Assembly: GCA_012520255.1 (NCBI GenBank)
Contig: JAAYOQ010000015.1
Span: 1 to 64,000 of the forward strand
Direction of reading: 5' to 3'
Origin: Erysipelotrichia bacterium
GTDB taxonomy: Bacteria > Bacillota_I > Bacilli_A > Erysipelotrichales > Erysipelotrichaceae
Length of the DNA stretch: 64,000 nt
How positions within the stretch are numbered: position 1 is the stretch's first letter; each line of letters opens with the position of its first letter. The position numbers were made by a program, and so were the translations under genes. A model generated the notes under the pieces. That model was not told where the DNA came from and did no database searches. It saw only the letters and a list, made by a program, of their open reading frames with translations. This document shows positions 33,901-42,444 of this stretch, piece after piece.

Positions 33901-34475
33901 GCGAAAACTATTTTAAAAGATTGCTGGTTATGGCAGTCAGTGGATTAACTATTGGTTCAGGTGTCTATTTTGCGGTATTGGCTAATGTGGGAACAGATCC
34001 ACTTACAACTTTTCAACAGGGTTTATCAAGAACTCTTGGTTTAGAACTTGCAATATGTAGTTTTATAGCTAATACACTATTTGCAGTTTTTATTTTCATT
34101 GTAGATAGAAAAGCCTTAAGAATAACCGATATTATTTATCCATTTATTATATCTGCGGGAATTAAACTTTCAAGTTTCATAGTTTTTCCAGTAAGTTCAA
34201 TTATTTCCAGAGCACTTTATTTTGCTATAGCTTTAATAATTATTGGGTTGGGAATTGGATTGGGAGCTAACAGCAAATGTGGCAATAATCCTTATGATGG
34301 ATTTGTGTTATTAATCAGTGAAAAAATTAATAAGCAGTTTAAACACGTCAGATTATTAATGGATATTACTGTTCTGATAATAGGAATTGTTTTAAGAGGA
34401 AACTTTGGTATTGGAACATTTATTTCAATGATTTTACAAGGAACGATAGGTCAATTCTTTATTGAATTTTTTTAA
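33897..34475 (+). CDS. YczE/YitT-like integral membrane protein
   Basis: Five-segment membrane protein of 192 aa. It resembles the YczE family: GSGVYFAVLANVGTDPLTTFQQGLS near the N-terminus and LGANSKCGNNPYDGF in the middle, an internal repeat of the G-x-x-P-(L/Y)-(T/D) element. Function is poorly known in the family. Start at ATG 33897 overlaps the preceding stop (ATGA). Last gene of the HD-LplA-YczE run. Confidence 0.82.
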   Translation: MSENYFKRLLVMAVSGLTIGSGVYFAVLANVGTDPLTTFQQGLSRTLGLELAICSFIANTLFAVFIFIVDRKALRITDIIYPFIISAGIKLSSFIVFPVSSIISRALYFAIALIIIGLGIGLGANSKCGNNPYDGFVLLISEKINKQFKHVRLLMDITVLIIGIVLRGNFGIGTFISMILQGTIGQFFIEFF

Positions 34476-34479
34476 AAAA

Positions 34480-34501
34480 GTGAATTTTTAAACAAATTCA
34501 C
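34480..34501 (+). terminator. Hairpin after the YczE-like gene
   Basis: Perfect 8-bp stem GTGAATTT/AAATTCAC with a six-base loop, four bases past the stop. The tail is not T-rich, so termination strength is uncertain. Confidence 0.45.
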
Positions 34502-34551
34502 AGCAGAATAAGAAAAACTTTATTAATATTCACTATTTTGCACAAAAGCTG

Positions 34552-34580
34552 TTGCATTTATAAGCTATTATATTTATAAT
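34552..34580 (+). promoter_or_regulatory. Promoter of rpoE
   Basis: TTGCAT at 34552-34557, 17-base spacer, TATAAT at 34575-34580. Confidence 0.75.
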
Positions 34581-34610
34581 CATAACTGCGTATATAGGAG
34601 ATGATAATAA

Positions 34611-34952
34611 ATGAGTTTAAAAGCTGTAGATATGGCATACAATTTATTGTTGAATACTAAAGAAGGAATGTCATTTAAAGAATTATGGACCAACATCAAT
34701 AACAAATTTGGTTATGATGAAAAAATTGCATCCAGAAAAAAATCTCAATTTTATACAAATCTTACATTGGATGGAAGATTCGTCATGCTGGAAAATAATG
34801 TTTGGAATCTTAAATCTCGCTGCAGGTACCAGGAAATAGAAGTCAAAGACGATGATGAGTATGAAGAAAGCGAAGATTATGATGAAGAAGACGAAGAAGA
34901 ATTCGACGAAGATGAAGAAGATGAAGAAGAAAGTGAAGAAGATGAATATTAA
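34611..34952 (+). CDS. rpoE: DNA-directed RNA polymerase delta subunit
   Basis: Accessory RNA polymerase subunit of Gram-positive bacteria that speeds recycling and tunes promoter choice. The 113-aa protein has the N-terminal winged-helix HARE-HTH domain (about 1-75; AVDMAYNLL, MSFKELW, FYTNLTLDGRF) and a nearly uninterrupted acidic Asp/Glu tail from residue 80 to the end. AGGAG upstream of the ATG. The presence of this gene is useful evidence for a Firmicute host. Monocistronic. Confidence 0.93.
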   Translation: MSLKAVDMAYNLLLNTKEGMSFKELWTNINNKFGYDEKIASRKKSQFYTNLTLDGRFVMLENNVWNLKSRCRYQEIEVKDDDEYEESEDYDEEDEEEFDEDEEDEEESEEDEY

Positions 34953-34979
34953 AGTAGCCTGATCAGGCTATTTTATTTT
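34951..34979. terminator. Terminator of rpoE and of the convergent DUF4236 gene
   Basis: Stem TAGCCT/AGGCTA with GATC loop, extended by A-T/G-U pairs, then TTTTATTTT; immediately after the rpoE stop. Confidence 0.8.
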
Positions 34980-36050
34980 GTTTAGTAGAATAAGAGCTTC
35001 TTTTAAATATTCATCAGTAGAATTAAGATTTAATTCTTTTAATTTATCTGTAATTAAATTAATTTCTGTTGATTTATAACCTAGGTTCCTTAATCCTTGA
35101 ACAGCTTCATTTAAATAAAGGTTAATATCTTCCTCTTTTTCTTGGGCTTTCAATTGATATGGTGTTATGGCTTTAAAATTAAATGAAGTTGATAAATTAA
35201 TTCTGTTTTCAAAGTTTAAGATGAAATCATAAGGTTTAGCAATGTTGGATAAATCAACATTTTCCATTTTTAAACGATCGATTTTGAAAGAGAATAAATA
35301 TTCATCAATCAAATCTCCATCTCTGTTTCTTCTTTGCGAATAGCCGGATAGAACAATACATTCTATAAAAGGTGTCAGGTTGAAGAAATTAGCAGCTAAG
35401 TAAATCGCTAAAGAAATAATTGCTTGACTGTATTGCTGTTTAATTGTAATTTGATTTTTATTTTTTATAATAATTTCACCGCTTGAAGATAATGCAGGAT
35501 ATTGATTATTAAAGTTTTCAATTTCAGGTAAGTCTAAATCAACGAAAAGAACATTATTTTCTAATTCATACTCAATGCTGAATTCATAAGGCAATTCAAT
35601 AGAGTTGATGAAATTTTCAATCAAGGCATTAAGAGTATTGGTATCTCCATCAATTACCAATTGTAAAGATTTTTTAAGCGATTCACCTTTAACAGAGTGT
35701 AAATGATTGTTAAAGTCTTCTTTAGTTACAACATCATCAGCATACTTGTGCAGATTAATAATGAAGTCATTTTCTTTTTCGTATTGTTCAATGATTGCTT
35801 TATTTTCTTCATTTTGTTTTATTTGACTTGTTTTGGTTATGGTAGTTCTTTTTGTAGAATTACTTTTTTTATCAATTTTTTCACGCCATGAAATACCAGT
35901 TTTAGGAATTGATAAATTTAGATAGGTGCCTCTTTTACCAGTGTTAACTTTGACAGCTTTAGACCCTAAAGTCCAGCTGATGCCTGATTTAGAAACATTC
36001 ATTCGAACACCAGGCAAAATCTTAAATGATTTATAAAATCTTAGTCCCAT
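34968..36050 (-). CDS. DUF4236 domain protein
   Basis: The first ~55 residues match DUF4236, a small domain of unknown role often at the N-terminus of bacterial proteins: MGLRFYKSFKILPGVRMN and the GISWTLGSKAVKVNTGKRGTYLNLS repeat-like strands. The remaining ~300 residues are mixed and unrecognised, with no membrane segment. I start it at ATG 36050 (360 aa) behind AGAGGT; an in-frame start at 36101 would add a hydrophobic leader without a ribosome site. Single gene, opposite to rpoE. Confidence 0.75.
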   Translation of the reverse strand: MGLRFYKSFKILPGVRMNVSKSGISWTLGSKAVKVNTGKRGTYLNLSIPKTGISWREKIDKKSNSTKRTTITKTSQIKQNEENKAIIEQYEKENDFIINLHKYADDVVTKEDFNNHLHSVKGESLKKSLQLVIDGDTNTLNALIENFINSIELPYEFSIEYELENNVLFVDLDLPEIENFNNQYPALSSSGEIIIKNKNQITIKQQYSQAIISLAIYLAANFFNLTPFIECIVLSGYSQRRNRDGDLIDEYLFSFKIDRLKMENVDLSNIAKPYDFILNFENRINLSTSFNFKAITPYQLKAQEKEEDINLYLNEAVQGLRNLGYKSTEINLITDKLKELNLNSTDEYLKEALILLNKIK

Positions 36051-36113
36051 AATTATTACCTCTTTAATAATTATATAATAAAAAAAGGCCATAACGAACA
36101 AACAGTCATAAAA

Positions 36114-36147
36114 AATGTATCGAGTCTGAATTCAAACAAGATACATT
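36114..36147 (-). terminator. Terminator of prfA-prmC
   Basis: Eight-bp stem AATGTATC/GATACATT with an 18-base loop; on the minus strand six Ts follow. Confidence 0.65.
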
Positions 36148-36174
36148 GTTTGTAATTTAAAGAATTGGAAGTAA

Positions 36175-37044
36175 CTATTTCGTTACAGCTTCTAAATTAT
36201 GATAAATAAATAACATTCTGTCTTTACCATTTATATCTTTCAGCACTTCATATTTATCATCGGGAAAGTATTCTTTTACCATTTTTATCAGGGCTTCTTT
36301 TTCATCATAGCCAATTTCAAAAGCCATAAAGGATTTATCTTTTATAACTTTATGAGCGTTTTCAAACACTGAATGATAGAAGAATAAACCATCTTCACCA
36401 CCGAATAAGGCGACATGAGGTTCAAAATCGATAACACTTTTCTGTATTCTCTGTTTTGCAGGAATATAAGGTGGATTACAAACCAAAACATCAAGCTTAA
36501 TATTATGATCTATTAATGGCTGCAGCATGTCTCCCTGAAAGAAGGTAATTTGACAATCGTTGAGCTCACTGTTTTTCCTGGCAATTTCTAAGGCTTTGCC
36601 TGAAATATCAGTTGCAAACATATTGAACTTACTTTCTTCTTTTTTTAAAGCTATCGCAATAGCACCTGAGCCTGTTCCTATGTCAGCGATATCAATGGAA
36701 ATAGAATTCTTAAAATAATAATCAGTATCGGCTAAAATATTAGCTACTAATTCTTCGGTTTCATATCTTGGGATCAGACAGTCAGGTGAAACTAAGATTT
36801 TATGACCATAAAACCATTGATAGCCCAAAATATACTGTAAAGGCTCGTTTTCCAACAAGCGCTTTATTCCTTCCTGAAATTGTTGATTAATAGAATCATC
36901 AATTTCGCTTTCATAATTAAGGTATAAATCGGTGTAGTTCATATTACACAATTCAAGTAACAAAATTTGTGCTGATTCTGCAGGAACATCTACTTGTTGA
37001 CACTTTTTGATAGCTGTTTGCAGGACTTGATGATAAGAAGCCAT
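36175..37044 (-). CDS. prmC: Release factor glutamine methyltransferase PrmC
   Basis: Methylates the Gln of the GGQ motif in release factors. The 289-aa protein has the N-terminal helical docking domain, SAM-binding DIGTGSGAIAIAL at about residue 120 and the amino-methylase signature NPPYI at about residue 190. Its ATG shares a base with the prfA stop (TAATG), so substrate and enzyme are co-expressed, the common arrangement. Confidence 0.95.
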   Translation of the reverse strand: MASYHQVLQTAIKKCQQVDVPAESAQILLLELCNMNYTDLYLNYESEIDDSINQQFQEGIKRLLENEPLQYILGYQWFYGHKILVSPDCLIPRYETEELVANILADTDYYFKNSISIDIADIGTGSGAIAIALKKEESKFNMFATDISGKALEIARKNSELNDCQITFFQGDMLQPLIDHNIKLDVLVCNPPYIPAKQRIQKSVIDFEPHVALFGGEDGLFFYHSVFENAHKVIKDKSFMAFEIGYDEKEALIKMVKEYFPDDKYEVLKDINGKDRMLFIYHNLEAVTK

Positions 37045-38111
37045 TATTGTTCTCCAGCAATTCTAGCTTTCTGGTCAGCATCTAATAGGGCTTCAATAAT
37101 ATCGTCAAGTTTGCCTTCCATGACACGATCTAATTGTTGAATTGTAAAGTTGATACGATGGTCAGTAATGCGGTTTTGAGGATAGTTGTAGGTTCTGATT
37201 TTCTCGCTTCTGTCACCAGTTCCAACCTGACTTTTTCTCACTTCGCCTTTTTCTTCTTCTTCTCTTCTTTTATATTCATCATAAACTCTAGCAGTTATTA
37301 TTTTTAAAGCTTGTTCTCTGTTTTGAAGCTGACTTCTACCATCTTGGCAATTTACAGTAATTCCAGTTGGGACATGAGTTATTCTGACGGCGGAGTCAGT
37401 TTTATTGACATGCTGCCCACCAGCTCCTGTAGCACGATGAGTATCAATAATTAAATCATCCATATTAATTTCATATTCAACATCTTCTAAATCAGGCAGA
37501 ACTAATACTGTCGCTGTTGAAGTGTGAATCCTTCCGCTGGCTTCAGTTTTCGGCACACGTTGAACACGATGAACGCCACCCTCAAATTTAAGTTCGCGAT
37601 AAACGTCCTCACCTTTGATAATAAATGAAATATCACTAAAGCCACCAGCTTCACATTCAACAAAATCAAAAGTTTGAACCTGCCAGCCTTTTGTTTCAGC
37701 ATAACGGCTATACATTCTATATAAATCGCCAGCGAAAATGTTTCCTTCATCTCCACCTGCAGCACCTTTGATTTCAAAGATTGCGTCACATTCATCGTTG
37801 GGGTCTTTTTCAATCAATAAAACTTCTAAACGGTCAATAAGCTGTTGTCTTTTTTCTTTTAATTCTTCAAGCTCCATTTCGGCCATTTCCCTTAATTCAG
37901 GATCATTGGCTAACAATTCTGCATCTTCAATGTGTTTCAAGGTTTCAACTAACTGATAATAAGCTTCAACTGGTTGTTGAAGTTTAGAGTGTTCTTTACT
38001 TATTCTTCCGTATTCTCTAGCATCAGAAAAAGATGAGCCACTGATCAGCATCTCATTTATTTCATTGTATCTGATTGCCATTTCTTTTAGTCTGGCTAAC
38101 ATTTTATCCAT
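37044..38111 (-). CDS. prfA: Peptide chain release factor 1
   Basis: Terminates translation at UAA and UAG. The 355-aa protein has the GGQ motif in GAGGQHVNKTDSAVRITH and the RIHTSTATVLVLP block. It starts at ATG 38111 with AAGGTG upstream; the TTG at 38117 is an unlikely start. The release-factor identity as RF1 rather than RF2 follows from the absence of a programmed frameshift site and from linkage to prmC. Confidence 0.95.
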   Translation of the reverse strand: MDKMLARLKEMAIRYNEINEMLISGSSFSDAREYGRISKEHSKLQQPVEAYYQLVETLKHIEDAELLANDPELREMAEMELEELKEKRQQLIDRLEVLLIEKDPNDECDAIFEIKGAAGGDEGNIFAGDLYRMYSRYAETKGWQVQTFDFVECEAGGFSDISFIIKGEDVYRELKFEGGVHRVQRVPKTEASGRIHTSTATVLVLPDLEDVEYEINMDDLIIDTHRATGAGGQHVNKTDSAVRITHVPTGITVNCQDGRSQLQNREQALKIITARVYDEYKRREEEEKGEVRKSQVGTGDRSEKIRTYNYPQNRITDHRINFTIQQLDRVMEGKLDDIIEALLDADQKARIAGEQ

Positions 38112-38135
38112 AAACAATCACCTTCTAACGAAATA

Positions 38136-38164
38136 ATTATACTATAAGAGTATTAATAATCCAA
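38136..38164 (-). promoter_or_regulatory. Promoter of prfA-prmC
   Basis: Minus strand: TTGGAT (38164-38159), 17-base spacer, TATAAT (38141-38136). Confidence 0.75.
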
Positions 38165-38273
38165 ATAAGCAAAAGATTAAATCGACAAGAAAAAACAGTT
38201 ATTTTACTTGATAAGTTATGATTGAATAGGTGATGTCAAATAAGAATAATTTTTATTTTATAGTTTAATAGTG

Positions 38274-38279
38274 TAAAAT
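38274..38279 (+). promoter_or_regulatory. -10 element giving a probable leaderless mRNA for the metallophosphoesterase
   Basis: TAAAAT ends six bases before the ATG at 38286, and no ribosome site is present. Transcription would start at or next to the start codon. Confidence 0.5.
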
Positions 38280-38285
38280 TACTCT

Positions 38286-39098
38286 ATGGAAGTAGTATAC
38301 TTTTTAGCAAGCTTGCTTTTGATTTATGCAATATATCACAACAAGAATATAGAATTAACTTTCTATGATTTTGTTAGTGAAAAAGTAGAAAAAGAAAAAA
38401 GGATTGTCCATTTATCCGATGTTCATAATGATTTGTTTGGGAAAAACAATATTAGATTAATTGAATTGATTGAAAGTGTTAATCCTGATTATATTTTTAT
38501 TACAGGGGATTTATTAGATTCAAGAAGAACAAATGTGAAAAGGTGTTATTATCTAATTGAGAAAATAATCAAAATTGCACCAGTTTATTTTGTGACAGGA
38601 AATCACGAGTCTAGAAAAAAATTTTATCCAAATTTCAAAGCGAAATTAATTGAATCAGGAGTTTGTGTTTTGGATAATCGAAAAGTAAAAATAGAGGAAA
38701 TTAATTTAGTGGGAATAGATGATCCTGGTTTTAAAGCTAAACAAAACGAAAAAGTGTATCGAAAAATTGTTGAAGCGCAAATAAAAGAAATCCAGTTAGA
38801 GGATTTCAATATCCTTCTTGCCCATCGACCACAGTATATTGATGTATATTCCAAATTTGACTTTGATTTAGTTTTAAGTGGTCATGCTCATGGTGGTCAA
38901 TTCAGGTTTCCTATCATTGGGGGCTTATTTTCACCTCAACAGGGAATCTTTCCAAAATATACTACAGGTGAATATATATTGAATAAAACAAAAATGATAG
39001 TTTCTAGAGGATTGGGAAATAGTCTGTTTCCGTTAAGATTGTTTAATAATCCAGAAGTTATTGTTATTGACTTTAAAAAACAACAAGAGAAAAAATAA
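38286..39098 (+). CDS. Membrane-anchored metallophosphoesterase (YkuE/YaeI-like)
   Basis: Calcineurin-like phosphoesterase, 270 aa. A hydrophobic N-terminal anchor (about 3-17) precedes the metal-site motifs: LSDVHND, GDLLDSR, GNHE, LLAHRP and SGHAHGGQ. Related proteins act on UDP-sugars, lipids or phosphodiesters, but no substrate can be assigned. There is no Shine-Dalgarno sequence; the promoter -10 is directly upstream, so a leaderless transcript is likely. Confidence 0.88.
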   Translation: MEVVYFLASLLLIYAIYHNKNIELTFYDFVSEKVEKEKRIVHLSDVHNDLFGKNNIRLIELIESVNPDYIFITGDLLDSRRTNVKRCYYLIEKIIKIAPVYFVTGNHESRKKFYPNFKAKLIESGVCVLDNRKVKIEEINLVGIDDPGFKAKQNEKVYRKIVEAQIKEIQLEDFNILLAHRPQYIDVYSKFDFDLVLSGHAHGGQFRFPIIGGLFSPQQGIFPKYTTGEYILNKTKMIVSRGLGNSLFPLRLFNNPEVIVIDFKKQQEKK

Positions 39099-39129
39099 AA
39101 CGATGAGATAAAATTCATTGTTTTATTTT
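39092..39129. terminator. Terminator between metallophosphoesterase and amidohydrolase
   Basis: Fifteen-bp stem (39092-39106 / 39115-39129, one G-U pair) with T-rich end; works for both convergent genes. Confidence 0.8.
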
Positions 39130-39137
39130 TAAAGCTT

Positions 39138-40427
39138 TTAAAGTGTAGCTAAATAATTATCTAATTCTTTTTCACAGATTTTATTTTTTTTAATTTTCGG
39201 TTGTAAGAACTGCTGGTTTTTAAAATGTACCAGATAAGGTTTTCGGATAGTTGAAAAACCATAGGTTAAAGGATTTTCATCGGTAACAACAAAGTCTGCT
39301 GATTTACCAACTTCAATCGAACCTGTTTCATTTTCAATTCCTAAAATAGAAGCATTTATCAAGGTTCCAGTATGCAAGGCAAAGTTTCTAGAGACTCCAA
39401 CCAGTTTATGAAAATATTCTAATTCACGCCACATATCATAATGGGTGATAAAAGGACAAACGGTATCGGTTCCTAATCCCACAGTAATGCCATTTTCAAG
39501 GCATTTTTTGGTTCCTGAAAGGATTCCTTCTAATAAAACTTCGCTGTTATAGAGTACTATTTCACTAGCTTTTGAAACAACAGGATCAAACTTGGCTAAA
39601 GGAATAGCTGGAGAAATAGTGCAAACTAAAATAGCGCCAGTCTTTTTAAACAGTTCAATTGTATCATCATTCATTGCTGCACCATGTTCAATGGTATCTA
39701 CACCATTTTCTAAAGCCATGACGATACCTTGGGGACTTTCTACATGAGCACATACTTTTAAACCTAAAGAATGAGCTTTGTCGCAACAGGCTTTCACTTG
39801 CTGTGCATTCATTCGAAGTTCACCAGGTTCGCCTTTGACTTTAGCATCTAAGACTCCACCGGTAATCATCAGTTTAATCCAGTCAACATTCGCTTTGGCA
39901 TTATTTTCAATAAACTCTTCAAATTCTTCAATAGTTTTAGCACCATAAGCGACTGATCCTTCCATGTGACCGCCAGGAATAGTAACTGCACTATCACAGC
40001 TAAACACCCTTGGTCCAACAGTTTTACCGCTGTTGATTTCATCACGCAGTTGTGAATCGAAATTGCCTAAACCACCAACAGTTCTAACGGTTGTGGTTCC
40101 AGATAATACCTCAGTTTTTAAGGCATTACGACAAATGCTTTTTCCAATCTGTTGAAGAAGTTTATTGCTCATAACCAATTTTGCCAGTTTGGTGCTGTCT
40201 GTTTCTTTTTTCTTTGGAAAGCCAGTACCAGGGGTGTGGATATGTAAATTAATCAATCCGGGGATTAAATACTTACCTTGCAGATCAATTACATTGTTTT
40301 CTTTTATATTTTTAACCTCCTCAATACTAACAATAATTCCGTCTTCCACTGTAAGCATCATGTTTTCTTTTAGAACCATATCTTTGGTTCCGTCTAAAAT
40401 ATTGACATTTTTATAAACAGTTTTCAT
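39138..40427 (-). CDS. Amidohydrolase family protein (imidazolonepropionase/prolidase-like)
   Basis: Metal-dependent amidohydrolase of the COG1228 type, 429 aa. Motifs in order: HIHTPG (HxH), KLMITGG (bridging-Lys position), CAHVESPQG (His), IEHGA (His) and GLGTDT (Asp). A beta-sandwich is formed by the N- and C-termini (VNILDGTKDMVLKEN; VGKSADFVVTDENP). Substrate is open: cyclic amide, dipeptide or similar. The GTG at 40442 is unlikely; ATG 40427 has no ribosome site but a TATAAT box six bases upstream, suggesting a leaderless mRNA. Confidence 0.85.
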   Translation of the reverse strand: MKTVYKNVNILDGTKDMVLKENMMLTVEDGIIVSIEEVKNIKENNVIDLQGKYLIPGLINLHIHTPGTGFPKKKETDSTKLAKLVMSNKLLQQIGKSICRNALKTEVLSGTTTVRTVGGLGNFDSQLRDEINSGKTVGPRVFSCDSAVTIPGGHMEGSVAYGAKTIEEFEEFIENNAKANVDWIKLMITGGVLDAKVKGEPGELRMNAQQVKACCDKAHSLGLKVCAHVESPQGIVMALENGVDTIEHGAAMNDDTIELFKKTGAILVCTISPAIPLAKFDPVVSKASEIVLYNSEVLLEGILSGTKKCLENGITVGLGTDTVCPFITHYDMWRELEYFHKLVGVSRNFALHTGTLINASILGIENETGSIEVGKSADFVVTDENPLTYGFSTIRKPYLVHFKNQQFLQPKIKKNKICEKELDNYLATL

Positions 40428-40433
40428 AAAATA

Positions 40434-40439
40434 ATTATA
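40434..40439 (-). promoter_or_regulatory. -10 element giving a probable leaderless mRNA for the amidohydrolase
   Basis: Minus-strand TATAAT ends six bases before the ATG at 40427, in the same layout as the metallophosphoesterase gene. Confidence 0.5.
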
Positions 40440-40513
40440 CACTTTAAAATTAAAAAGTTCTTTTTGTTTTTAAATAAAGGTATTATTATATAAGGAAAAG
40501 GTGGGTGTTATGT

Positions 40514-41191
40514 ATGTATGGGGCAATCATCAATGCGATATTGGTAGTAATAGGAACAACTATAGGAATGGTAGTTGGCAAATTTTTAAAAGAGGATTTA
40601 CAAAACCAATTAATAATAGCTATGGGATTATGTGTGCTTTTTATTGGCATAGATGGAATGTTAGAAATGAAATCGCCCTTAAATATGCTGTTATCAATGT
40701 CGATAGGGACATTAATAGGAAATGTTATCGATTTAGATGGAATGATTGTTAAAGCAGGAGATAAGATACAACAGAAATTCAGTTCCAAATCACCAATTGC
40801 TTCAGGTTTTGTAAATGCTTCTTTGTTATTTTGTGTTGGTGGCATGGCCATCGTTGGTTCAATCCAAGACGGATTAACTTCTGATTACAGTATCCTGTTA
40901 ATGAAAGGAATTATAGATGCTGTCAGTGCAATAGTACTAGCTGCCAAGTATGGTATAGGAGTTTATTTTTCAGCTGGATTTATTCTTATTTATGAAGGCT
41001 CACTCAGTCTGTTAGCGTTGGTAATTGCTCCAATTTTAACTAATGAATGTATAATTCAACTTTCAGCAGTTGGTTCAATAGTTCTTTTGGCTGTTGGATT
41101 AAATATGCTTAATATTATTAAGGCTAAGCCGATGAATATGGTTCCAGCAATTATTCTCAGTGCTATTTTAACGATTGTATTTGCTATATAA
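40514..41191 (+). CDS. DUF554 membrane protein
   Basis: Seven-segment membrane protein of the DUF554 (YqgA/YdfK) family, 225 aa. Recognised from the N-terminal GAIINAILVVIGTTIGMVVG, GIDGML, GTLIGN and LLFCVGGMAIVGSIQDGL blocks. The family has no established function. ATG at 40514 is chosen with AAAAGGTGGG upstream; the in-frame GTG at 40505 overlaps the ribosome site and an ATG at 40510 is in another frame. Confidence 0.88.
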   Translation: MYGAIINAILVVIGTTIGMVVGKFLKEDLQNQLIIAMGLCVLFIGIDGMLEMKSPLNMLLSMSIGTLIGNVIDLDGMIVKAGDKIQQKFSSKSPIASGFVNASLLFCVGGMAIVGSIQDGLTSDYSILLMKGIIDAVSAIVLAAKYGIGVYFSAGFILIYEGSLSLLALVIAPILTNECIIQLSAVGSIVLLAVGLNMLNIIKAKPMNMVPAIILSAILTIVFAI

Positions 41192-41196
41192 AATTT

Positions 41197-41225
41197 TTGA
41201 CAAGTCTACCATGATTTTATATACT
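41197..41225 (+). promoter_or_regulatory. Promoter of the DegV gene
   Basis: TTGACA at 41197-41202, 17-base spacer, TATACT at 41220-41225; one mismatch from consensus. It leaves a ~70-base untranslated leader before the DegV start. Confidence 0.75.
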
Positions 41226-41302
41226 TGAAATATTGAATTTAAAACGAAAAGAATAGTCATGCTATTGAAATAAAAATTTATAATAAAACCAGGGGGGGAA
41301 AT

Positions 41303-42151
41303 ATGATTAGAGTATTTGTGGATTCAGGAAGCAGCATAAAACAAGATGAAAAAGAAAAGTATAATGTTGAAATACTGCCTTTAAAAATTCTGTTAGGAGA
41401 TAAAGAATATTTAGATGGTGTTGATTTAACGATGGAAGATTTTTATCATGCATTAATAGAAGAAAAACAATTTCCTAAAACCTCACTACCAAACATGATT
41501 GAGGCTAAAGAAAGAGTTATGGAATATGTAAATCAGGGTGATGATGTAATTGTTATTCCACTTTCAAAAGGAATTTCTTCAACTTATAGCACACTATATA
41601 TGTTATTTCAAGATGAAGAAAAGGTTCATGTGATTGATTGTAAGACTGTTGTTGGTGGAGTTAGACTCATTGTTGAGGAAATCAACAGACATCGCAATCA
41701 GCCAATTGAAGTCGTTTTACAAAAGATTGAAGATATTCTTCCAAAGATAAGAGTTTTGGCAATCCCAAATACACTAGAGTATCTGTATAGAGGGGGTAGA
41801 CTATCAAAAGCAGCCTATGTTGCTGGCAATGCAATGCAACTGAAACCATTTATCGCTATTGATAATGAGGATGGAGGAGTAAAAATGGTTAACAAAGTTC
41901 TAGGTAGAAAGAAAGCTCTTAAAATATTAGCCAACTATTTAGAAACAGAAAATTGTGATATAAGCTATCCGATAGTTCCTTCCTATACTTATGATCCATC
42001 AAATCTTGATGAATTGATTTCATTAACAAAAGATAAATATAAAGAGGTAATGATTGAATATGATAATCTTGACCCGGCAATAGCCTGTCACTGGGGACCA
42101 GGAGCATTTGGTTATATCTTTGTGTCAAAATATCCGTATACCAAAAAATAG
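41303..42151 (+). CDS. DegV family fatty-acid-binding protein
   Basis: DegV/FakB-type protein, 282 aa, that binds a fatty acid and presents it to a fatty-acid kinase. Features: VDSGSSIKQ at the N-terminus, IEILPLKI-type second strand (VEILPLKI), FPKTSLPN, PLSKGISSTYST and the LEYLYRGGRLSKA segment. GGGGGGG-rich ribosome site at 41292-41298. A kinase partner (FakA/DAK-like) is not in the window. Confidence 0.9.
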   Translation: MIRVFVDSGSSIKQDEKEKYNVEILPLKILLGDKEYLDGVDLTMEDFYHALIEEKQFPKTSLPNMIEAKERVMEYVNQGDDVIVIPLSKGISSTYSTLYMLFQDEEKVHVIDCKTVVGGVRLIVEEINRHRNQPIEVVLQKIEDILPKIRVLAIPNTLEYLYRGGRLSKAAYVAGNAMQLKPFIAIDNEDGGVKMVNKVLGRKKALKILANYLETENCDISYPIVPSYTYDPSNLDELISLTKDKYKEVMIEYDNLDPAIACHWGPGAFGYIFVSKYPYTKK

Positions 42152-42177
42152 TGTGTCTATAAAGATACACTATTTTT
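42145..42177 (+). terminator. Terminator of the DegV gene
   Basis: About 13-bp stem AAAATAGTGTGTCT/AGATACACTATTTT with a short loop and a T tail; overlaps the stop codon. Confidence 0.8.
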
Positions 42178-42191
42178 ATGAATTTTAACGT

Positions 42192-42329
42192 CTATTGAGG
42201 ATCGCTTTTAAATAAAACAATTAAACCAATAATTCCTATTGGTATTGAAAAATATGCCATTACACTTATACAAGTATTTAACATTATTGCAAAGAGCAGT
42301 ATTCCAATACCTCTTAATGCATTTTTCAT
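42192..42329 (-). CDS. 45-aa small membrane protein
   Basis: A short open frame on the minus strand starts with ATG at 42329 and ends with TAG at 42192. The ATG is preceded by TTGGAGG at a suitable distance, a strong ribosome site. The predicted protein starts MKNALRGIGILLFAIMLN and has two hydrophobic stretches (about 7-25 and 27-40), then a KSDPQ end. Composition is that of a real small membrane protein. Function unknown, and I cannot place it in a family. It lies between the DegV terminator and the argS terminator. Confidence 0.65.
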   Translation of the reverse strand: MKNALRGIGILLFAIMLNTCISVMAYFSIPIGIIGLIVLFKSDPQ

Positions 42330-42401
42330 AAAAACCTCCAATCATCCTGCTGTTTACAATTTAATTATAATCCATTTTTATAATAAAAAAGCGCGATCAA
42401 C

Positions 42402-42430
42402 AAAAGTGCGTCAAAATATGACACACTTTT
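42402..42430 (-). terminator. Terminator of argS
   Basis: About 12-bp stem AAAAGTGTGTCA/TGACGCACTTTT on the minus strand (one G-U pair) with a five-base loop. Confidence 0.7.
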
Positions 42431-42444
42431 TAAAGGATAAATAA

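Noticed and set aside
38233-38268. 11-codon frame with a weak TAGGTG site upstream of the metallophosphoesterase
   Set aside because: Too short and the downstream gene has its own -10 box; nothing supports translation.
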